A stretch of 11,862 nucleotides of DNA, taken from positions 1 through 11,862 of the forward strand of contig CAZVFV010000021.1 of the NCBI GenBank assembly GCA_964626625.1, given 5' to 3'. Position numbers and translations under genes: made by a program. Source of the stretch: CAYZPE01 sp964626625. Its GTDB lineage: Bacteria; Patescibacteriota; Minisyncoccia; Phycocordibacterales; CAYZPE01. This document shows, one piece after another, positions 5,979 to 10,996 of the stretch; within the stretch, counting starts at the first letter, position 1; each line of letters begins with the position of its first letter. The notes beneath the pieces were generated by a model. It saw only the letters and a program-made list of their open reading frames with translations, ran no database searches and was not told the origin of the DNA.

Positions 5979-6701
5979 ATGTATCAAGATGACGCACTTT
6001 TGAGGCATACGCGCGACGCCGCGCGCAAGATCATGGGCGCAGTCGTGGCACAGCCGCCGGCAGCGCGCGCGGAAGTGATCCGCACAGCACTCGATACGCT
6101 CCGACCCGGCCTCTTCGAGAAGGTCGACGCGATGGCGAAGCAGCACGTCAACCGCGGAGCATCGAGCGCGCTCGCGTACGAAGAAGCGCTCCGCATCGCC
6201 CTTGCCGACGAGACGATGGCAGCCGTTCGCGCGCTCGGAACCGCCAAGCTGACCGGCAAGCTCACGGACGAGGCGATGCGCGCGCAGCGCATCTTCTACG
6301 GCGGCGAAGGCTCCGGCGTCGGCGACAGCGGCGACGGGCTCGGCAACATCGGCCAAGACATCGCCAAGTTCAGCGAGAGCCTGCTGCGCAACGCGGCCTG
6401 CTCGCCCGCGGTCAACACGGCGATCATGGGCCGCGTGACAGACTCGACGGCCCGCGACGTCACTTCCGCAGGGCTCAGCGTGGCCGGCGGCATTTCTCGC
6501 TGCGGCTCTCTTCCGGGACAGCCAGCCGCCGCACCGGCGCCAGAGCTTCCGTCAGCGCCTGCGCCACCCGCGCCCAACAACACAATGACGTACGTCGCGA
6601 TCGGAGCCGCGATCATCGGCCTCGGTGCGATCGCCATGCTCATGCTTCGCAAGCCCAAACCGGCCGCCATGGCTGCCAATCGCCGCCGAGGGCGCCGATG
6701 A
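5979..6701 (+). CDS. Helical protein with C-terminal membrane helix and basic ANRRR tail
   Basis: A 240-aa protein starting MYQDD. Residues ~5-108 are helical and mixed-charge. A Gly-rich patch (GGEGSGVGDSGDGLG, ~108-122) leads to a second helical or small-residue section (~123-176) with two cysteines (141, 175). A Pro/Ala linker (~178-200) precedes one membrane helix (~204-223) and the basic tail RKPKPAAMAANRRRGRR. The PAA-x-x-ANRRR piece recurs after the membrane helix in both pentapeptide proteins (9617 and 10997 genes). ATG 5979 has AAAGGA seven bases upstream. The stop overlaps the next start (ATGA at 6698). No family recognised. The basic tail after the helix predicts the C-terminus on the cytoplasmic side, or the DNA side if in a virion membrane. 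Confidence 0.85.
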   Translation: MYQDDALLRHTRDAARKIMGAVVAQPPAARAEVIRTALDTLRPGLFEKVDAMAKQHVNRGASSALAYEEALRIALADETMAAVRALGTAKLTGKLTDEAMRAQRIFYGGEGSGVGDSGDGLGNIGQDIAKFSESLLRNAACSPAVNTAIMGRVTDSTARDVTSAGLSVAGGISRCGSLPGQPAAAPAPELPSAPAPPAPNNTMTYVAIGAAIIGLGAIAMLMLRKPKPAAMAANRRRGRR

Positions 6702-7528
6702 AAACTTCTCGCAAAAGCGCTGCTCGCGCGAGGCAGCTTCGCCGCGAAGCCGCTGGGTACGTTGAGTGCGGGTGTCGGGACTGCTTTGAGATCGGCATTG
6801 GCCGTCCAGGCGATCTCTGCCACGAGTGCGACGAGTCCGGCTGTGACGCTGAGAGTGAGTGCCTATCGCCCGGTGCTTACGGCGGCGACGATGTGGAGCC
6901 GAACGCAAGCTACAGCTACGCGACGCTCAAGAAAGAAGCCCGCCTGTGGGCGAAGAGCTTCGCCGTTGGCCTCATGCACGCGATCCGGCCAAGGCCGACG
7001 TCGATCGCGGCGGTCAGCCCGGACATGATCCTCCCAGCCGGCTGGGACTACAAAGTCTACGCAAGGTTCGACATCACGCTCGCCTCGGGCGAGACACTGT
7101 CGGCCGCTGCAGGCGTAAGTGTCTCAGACTACGAGTCTTCCGGGTCGGTCACCCTGGACCAGCGCTACGGCGGGACCATCGCCACAGCGCGCGCGGACAC
7201 TCGCGACGAAGTCACAAGGTCGCTTGTGTCACAGGTCGGCTCTCACCTGAGCCGCGATCTTCGCAGCAACGGCATGGTCAACTCGCAAGGATTGACTTTT
7301 GAGGAGTGGTACGCGGCGGCCGGCAGCCCGACCAGAGCCGAAGGGGGCTCTTCCGCGTCAGACCTCCAAGCAGCCTGGGAAAACGGAGAAGACCCGTCGG
7401 ATTATCGAGTGGCCAGTCGCCGCCGGGCGTATCTGCTTCACAACCCGCCAATCGAGTTCGACGCAGAGACGCGAGCGCTTGCACAGCGTGTCTACGGCAC
7501 AAAGAAGCCACTCACGAACCGCCGGTAG
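6698..7528 (+). CDS. Seven-cysteine putative zinc-binding protein
   Basis: A 276-aa soluble protein. The basic N-terminus (~1-18) is followed by a cysteine cluster: C24-x-C26-x2-C29-x11-C41-x2-C44-x4-C49-x5-C55, with one His (42), very likely binding one or two zinc ions. From memory, similar CGCRDC...CHEC...C...C clusters occur at the N-terminus of phage-encoded proteins, but I cannot name a family. Residues ~112-190 look like a beta-rich then helical domain (AGWDYKVYARFDITLASGETL onward). Near the C-terminus FEEWYAAAG and AWENGEDPSDYR look like short conserved motifs. There is no membrane helix. The start overlaps the previous stop, with GAGGG at 6688-6692 as ribosome binding site. It ends in TAG before a 50-nt gap, so it closes this block. 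DNA binding or structural zinc are both possible. Confidence 0.85.
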   Translation: MKTSRKSAARARQLRREAAGYVECGCRDCFEIGIGRPGDLCHECDESGCDAESECLSPGAYGGDDVEPNASYSYATLKKEARLWAKSFAVGLMHAIRPRPTSIAAVSPDMILPAGWDYKVYARFDITLASGETLSAAAGVSVSDYESSGSVTLDQRYGGTIATARADTRDEVTRSLVSQVGSHLSRDLRSNGMVNSQGLTFEEWYAAAGSPTRAEGGSSASDLQAAWENGEDPSDYRVASRRRAYLLHNPPIEFDAETRALAQRVYGTKKPLTNRR

Positions 7529-7556
7529 CCTTCGCGCGCAGGCCACGGTAGCATCG
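7526..7556 (+). promoter_or_regulatory. Possible promoter before the 7579 gene
   Basis: TAGCAT at 7549-7554, inside CACGGTAGCATCG, lies in the 50-nt gap after the TAG stop at 7528. A degenerate TAGCCT (7526-7531) sits 17 bp upstream. The GGTAG-ATCG core matches the sequence before the 3916 gene. A promoter here would give a leader of roughly 15-20 nt containing the GGAGAG ribosome binding site at 7565-7570. Confidence 0.35.
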
Positions 7557-7578
7557 ATCACCTCGGAGAGAACAAAAC

Positions 7579-8937
7579 ATGGATGAGATGGATTTCAGCG
7601 GCGGCTTCGGCGCCGAGACCGACAACCCGATGGAAGACATCGCGTTCGACTATATCCCGTCGGGCGAAAGCCCGTACGACAGCGGTGGCATCAGCGAGAC
7701 GGACGACTCGCCCTACCCGCTCGACTACAACGGCCCGCCGGCCGAAGATCCCGAGACCGGCCCCGGCCTCGACATGACCACCTACGGATCTCACCCGTGG
7801 GGCACCGGAGCCGGCGGCGGATACCGGCCGATGGCGCAGTCGCGCACCGATGACCAGCCGCTCGGCTCGGCAGAGGCGCAGCGTCTGGCTGGGTCTCGGC
7901 GGCTTGCCGCACAGCAACCATCGAACGAGGCCATCGACCCCGAGACGATCTACGACCGTGAGTCGTACGAGTACGATTCCGGGAGTGTCGTCGGCGCAGG
8001 CGTCTTCGACATGCCGGAAGGCGTCACCTGGAACGCAAGCGATGGCATCTTCGCGAACCACTACGCGATGCCCGAGTACATCGCGCGCGAGCCGATGATG
8101 TATCCAGGGCAGTCCGCGATGATCGACTCGCAGACTGGCCTTCCGACCGTCGTGCAGCCAAGCGCAGGCGGCGTGCAACTCGCCATGCCGGCGCCGAACG
8201 GCACGCAGACGTACTCGCCTTTCACTCAGATGGGCCCGTGGACGAATCGCACGCCGGTGCCGCGCGTGCCGCACGCGCAGACGCCCCGCGCGATGAACGG
8301 CGTGCCCACGCCGACGAACGCACCAACGCCCATGCCTGGCTCGAACGGCGCCATCGAGGCATTCGGGCAAGAAGCCGCGTCCGCGCTCATCCGCCGAGCC
8401 GCCATGATGAAGGCCCCTCAGCGCGAGCAGTTCGTCGCGCGCGCGATGTCAGTGCTCGGCCCAGAGCGCTCGCGGACGGCAGCAGCAGCCATCGGGCGGC
8501 TCATGGGCATGGGCTACCCATCGTCGCACGTCGTCGAGCAGGTGTTTGCTCACGCGATCATGCAGGCCGTGGCGTCGGAGATGACGCAGGTCGCGCGCAC
8601 GGGCCGTGCGATGCAGCCGCTGCACTCCGTCGTCCGTGCAGCGACCGTGGCCGCCGCCGAAGTCGGAACGCAGCAACAGCTGGCGCGAGCCGCCCAGCGC
8701 GTGGTGCCAGCGCTGATGAACGCGCAGGCCGCGCGCGGCGAGCTGTCCGCGTTCCGTGCTGCGCCGGTGCGTCAGCAGGTGGTCGCGTCGCTCGGCAGCG
8801 ATGGCCTGGGCGGCTTCGGCGCGGAGGGCGAAGCCGGAATGTCGACCGGCACCAAGGTAGCCGTTGGCGTCGGAGTGGCTGCCGCACTCGGGGCCGTGGC
8901 ATGGGTGTATCGCGACAAGCTATTTGGAGGGAAGTGA
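7579..8937 (+). CDS. Large C-terminally anchored protein with FGAE motif at both ends
   Basis: A 452-aa protein that I do not recognise. Residues 1-90 are acidic, Tyr/Pro/Gly-rich and probably extended. Residues ~120-255 continue as Pro/Met/Thr-rich, beta-like or extended sequence. Residues ~256-400 are a helical domain (EAFGQEAASALIRRAA, MGYPSSHVVEQVFAHAIMQA). The C-terminus has one membrane helix (~424-443) introduced by MSTGTKVAVG and ends RDKLFGGK. The peptide GGFGAE occurs at residues 8-13 and again at 411-416, just before the membrane helix. MSTGTKVAVG is nearly repeated as MATGTKVAIG before the helix of the 10997 gene. ATG 7579 has GGAGAG eight bases upstream. The gene heads the third block and is followed one nt later by the 8939 gene. 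It is probably a major structural component of the assembly. Confidence 0.87.
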   Translation: MDEMDFSGGFGAETDNPMEDIAFDYIPSGESPYDSGGISETDDSPYPLDYNGPPAEDPETGPGLDMTTYGSHPWGTGAGGGYRPMAQSRTDDQPLGSAEAQRLAGSRRLAAQQPSNEAIDPETIYDRESYEYDSGSVVGAGVFDMPEGVTWNASDGIFANHYAMPEYIAREPMMYPGQSAMIDSQTGLPTVVQPSAGGVQLAMPAPNGTQTYSPFTQMGPWTNRTPVPRVPHAQTPRAMNGVPTPTNAPTPMPGSNGAIEAFGQEAASALIRRAAMMKAPQREQFVARAMSVLGPERSRTAAAAIGRLMGMGYPSSHVVEQVFAHAIMQAVASEMTQVARTGRAMQPLHSVVRAATVAAAEVGTQQQLARAAQRVVPALMNAQAARGELSAFRAAPVRQQVVASLGSDGLGGFGAEGEAGMSTGTKVAVGVGVAAALGAVAWVYRDKLFGGK

Positions 8938-8938
8938 C

Positions 8939-9250
8939 ATGGCACAGCCGTCGATGACCGCAGTGATGGGGCTCGATGAGCAGGCGCGACAGCAGCCTGC
9001 TCAGGTCAACCACAACCCCGCGATGGCCATGTATGGGCAGCAGGTCGCTGGCATGCCCGTCATGGGGCTCCCGCCGGGCGCGGCTCCGTATCCTCTTTAC
9101 GGAGTGCCGCACTCGCTCGGTGCGGAAGAGGCGCCCGTCCCGTTCTACCGCAAGTGGGGCTTTGCCTTCGCGGCCGGCTCTCTGCTGGTCGGCGGGGCGT
9201 GGTTCTACGTCGACTTCATCCGGCCGCGGATGGCCAAGAAGGCCGCATGA
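8939..9250 (+). CDS. Small single-membrane-helix protein with LGAEE motif
   Basis: A 103-aa protein. Residues 1-65 are rich in Met, Gln, Pro and Gly (extended or disordered) and include PHSLGAEEAPVP, related to FGAEE in the next gene. One membrane helix lies at ~73-91 (KWGFAFAAG...AWFYVDF), followed by RPRMAKKAA, a basic tail expected to be cytoplasmic. It lacks the MSY/MTY start. ATG 8939 is chosen because GGAGG (8926-8930) lies eight bases upstream and it starts one nt after the previous stop; the longer open frame upstream is overlap with the 7579 gene. The stop overlaps the next start (ATGA at 9247). Function unknown. Confidence 0.83.
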   Translation: MAQPSMTAVMGLDEQARQQPAQVNHNPAMAMYGQQVAGMPVMGLPPGAAPYPLYGVPHSLGAEEAPVPFYRKWGFAFAAGSLLVGGAWFYVDFIRPRMAKKAA

Positions 9251-9609
9251 CCTACTCACCCAACAGACTGACCATCGGCTACGAGCGCGCCCACGTGCTC
9301 AATCCGTGGGTCTTTGCGGACCTGCGTCAACCGCAGCGCATGCGCGGCTTCGTGTCGCCGCTCGTCTATCAGACGACTCCTCCGACGGTCTACCACCCGA
9401 ACCTTTCTGGCTTCGGCGCTGAAGAGATCGTGGCCGCGCCGGTCGAGCTGACGCCAGCGCAAGAGCAGCTCGCGATGCAGCGCGCTCAGTTCAAGATGGC
9501 GCGCGAGGGCGCGCGCCTCAGCAAGATGATGGCGGTCGTCAGCTTGGCTGGCGTGACGATCGGTATCGCGGGGCTTTCACTCGCTCTTCTCGCATCAAAG
9601 CGTCGCTGA
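9247..9609 (+). CDS. MTYS-start single-membrane-helix protein with FGAEE motif
   Basis: A 120-aa protein starting MTYSPNRL. Residues ~32-50 carry RGFVSPLVYQTTPPTVY, then LSGFGAEEIVAAP (53-65), a Gln/Ala/Arg-rich helix (~69-92), and one membrane helix (~94-116) ending ASKRR. Two of its pieces, VSP-LVYQ and AEEIVAA, recur in the 10997 gene in the opposite order. There is no signal peptide. ATG 9247 overlaps the previous stop; the upstream open frame from 9154 is shadow of the 8939 gene. Seven nt separate its TGA from the next gene, whose GAGGA ribosome binding site overlaps this stop. Function unknown; probably a membrane-anchored structural component. Confidence 0.85.
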   Translation: MTYSPNRLTIGYERAHVLNPWVFADLRQPQRMRGFVSPLVYQTTPPTVYHPNLSGFGAEEIVAAPVELTPAQEQLAMQRAQFKMAREGARLSKMMAVVSLAGVTIGIAGLSLALLASKRR

Positions 9610-9616
9610 GGAATCC

Positions 9617-10996
9617 ATGACCTACTCTCAACCCCACATGCTCCGCGGCCTTGGCGCTTCTGGAGATCGTTTCTCCGTCGGCCAAGAGGTCACCGCCCGT
9701 TTCACTCCGCAGGGTGTCAACGCGAGCAATCAGGCCGCGTCGTTCGCGGCGCTGAGCGGTGCAATGGCTCGCACCGGCGTCTTCTACGCGCCGACCTATG
9801 TCGGCTGGGGCGCGGGCGAGAACGCAGGGCTCGTCATCTTCAAGGCGAAGACGAAGAGCGACGCGTTCACCGCAGTACAGGTCGCGAACAAACTCCCCGC
9901 CGTCGTGGCGGAGGTCGCGCGCGCGCTCGGCGCGCCACGGCTGGTTTCCGTCGGCATCAGGCACCCCATTCCGAGTGGGCCTGCCGCGGCCGCAGCGGCG
10001 TCAGATGCGCCAGGTGCGCCGGGCGCGCCCGCAGAAGGCGGATCGGCCGCACCGTATGCGCCTTCCGGCGAGGGCTCCGAGGCGCCGGGGTTCTTCACGC
10101 GCACGGTCGGAGGCGTGCCGGTGTGGGCGGTCGGCGCGGGCGTACTGCTTCTCGGCGGCGGGCTCGTATTCGTCGCGACGCGCAAGAAGGCGCCCGCCGC
10201 GCTCACCGCGAACCGGCGTCGGACGAAGCGGCTCGCGGCCAACCCGAAGCGCCAAGAACTCGAAGCCGCGGTGGCAGCAGGCGAAGACCTGACCTTCGCG
10301 AACCTGGAAGGCGCGAGGCTGCGAGGCGCGGACCTGGCCCGCGCGAAGCTGATGGGCGCGAACCTGGAAGGCGCGAACCTGGAACGCGCGAACCTGCTCA
10401 ACGCGAACCTGGCCTACGCGAACCTGGAAGGCGCGATCCTGGTCGACGCGATCCTGGAACGCGCGAACCTGGAACACGCGAACCTGCTCGGCGCGTACCT
10501 GGGCGACGCGGACCTGACCTTCGCGAACTTGGTCGACGCGAACCTGACCCGCGCGAACATGATCGGCGCGAAGCTGCGCTACGCGAAGCTGCGCGGCGCG
10601 ATCCTGTCCGGGGCAACGCTGCCCGGCGCGTACCTGACCGGCGCGGACCTGACCGGCGCGATCCTGGAACGCGCGCACCTGCGCGGCGCGGTCCTGCACG
10701 ACGCGCACCTGCGCGGCGCGAACCTGTACGAAGCGAACCTGGCCGAAGCGGACCTGACCCGCGCGACCTTGACCGGCGCGTACCTGGAACGCGCGGATCT
10801 GCGCGGCGCGAACCTGACCGGCGCGAACCTGCGAGACGCGAAGCTGATGGGCGCGGACCTGCGCCGCGCGAACCTGACCGGCGCGACCATGACCGGCGCG
10901 ATCCTGCGCGGCGCGGACTTGCGGGATGTTTACTACGACAGCTCTACGGTCTGGCCAGATGACTTCACTCCGCCGCCCCGGCGCCCTGGAACCTGA
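9617..10996 (+). CDS. Membrane-anchored pentapeptide-repeat protein 1
   Basis: A 459-aa protein starting MTYSQPHMLRGLGASG. Residues ~20-118 form an unrecognised alpha/beta domain, followed by an Ala/Pro/Gly linker (~119-157) and a membrane helix (~166-187). Then come the basic segment ATRKKAPAALTANRRR and a short helix. Residues ~223-437 are about 43 consecutive pentapeptide repeats of the A(N/D)LxX type, which fold as a right-handed quadrilateral beta-helix about 11 turns long. The end, YYDSSTVWPDDFTPP, resembles the YD-x2-T-x-WP-x2-F sequence often seen after pentapeptide repeats. Some pentapeptide proteins (Qnr, MfpA) mimic DNA and bind gyrase, but nothing shows that here. ATG 9617 has GAGGA four bases upstream. 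The next gene starts on the base after the stop. Confidence 0.92.
   Translation: MTYSQPHMLRGLGASGDRFSVGQEVTARFTPQGVNASNQAASFAALSGAMARTGVFYAPTYVGWGAGENAGLVIFKAKTKSDAFTAVQVANKLPAVVAEVARALGAPRLVSVGIRHPIPSGPAAAAAASDAPGAPGAPAEGGSAAPYAPSGEGSEAPGFFTRTVGGVPVWAVGAGVLLLGGGLVFVATRKKAPAALTANRRRTKRLAANPKRQELEAAVAAGEDLTFANLEGARLRGADLARAKLMGANLEGANLERANLLNANLAYANLEGAILVDAILERANLEHANLLGAYLGDADLTFANLVDANLTRANMIGAKLRYAKLRGAILSGATLPGAYLTGADLTGAILERAHLRGAVLHDAHLRGANLYEANLAEADLTRATLTGAYLERADLRGANLTGANLRDAKLMGADLRRANLTGATMTGAILRGADLRDVYYDSSTVWPDDFTPPPRRPGT
10173..10282 (+). repeat. 110-bp direct repeat, copy 1
   Basis: Identical to 11262-11371 over 110 bp; continuing six more bases past one mismatch gives 115 of 116. 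It codes for the segment just after the membrane helix of the 9617 gene: ATRKK, LTANRRR, AANPKR and AAVAAG. Identity at synonymous positions shows recent duplication or gene conversion. Confidence 0.95.
10283..10927 (+). repeat. 15-bp-periodic pentapeptide-coding repeat array
   Basis: About 43 degenerate 15-bp units of the form GCG-RAC-CTG-NNN-NNC code for the pentapeptide domain of the 9617 gene. Fixed positions use almost only GCG for Ala and CTG for Leu, while the variable codons differ between units. The periodicity keeps other frames on both strands open. Confidence 0.92.

Noticed and set aside
8864..8938. Upstream extension of the 8939 gene
   Set aside because: Overlaps the end of the 7579 gene; ATG 8939 has GGAGG at correct spacing.
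9154..9246. Upstream extension of the 9247 gene
   Set aside because: Would overlap the 8939 gene by ~95 nt; ATG 9247 in an ATGA overlap gives the shared MTYS start.
10001..10962. Long repeat-rich reading frames on the other strand and in another + frame across the pentapeptide arrays
   Set aside because: A 15-bp repeat with G/C-rich codons stays open in several frames. Only the A(N/D)LxX frame gives a known fold and continues from a proper N-terminal domain.
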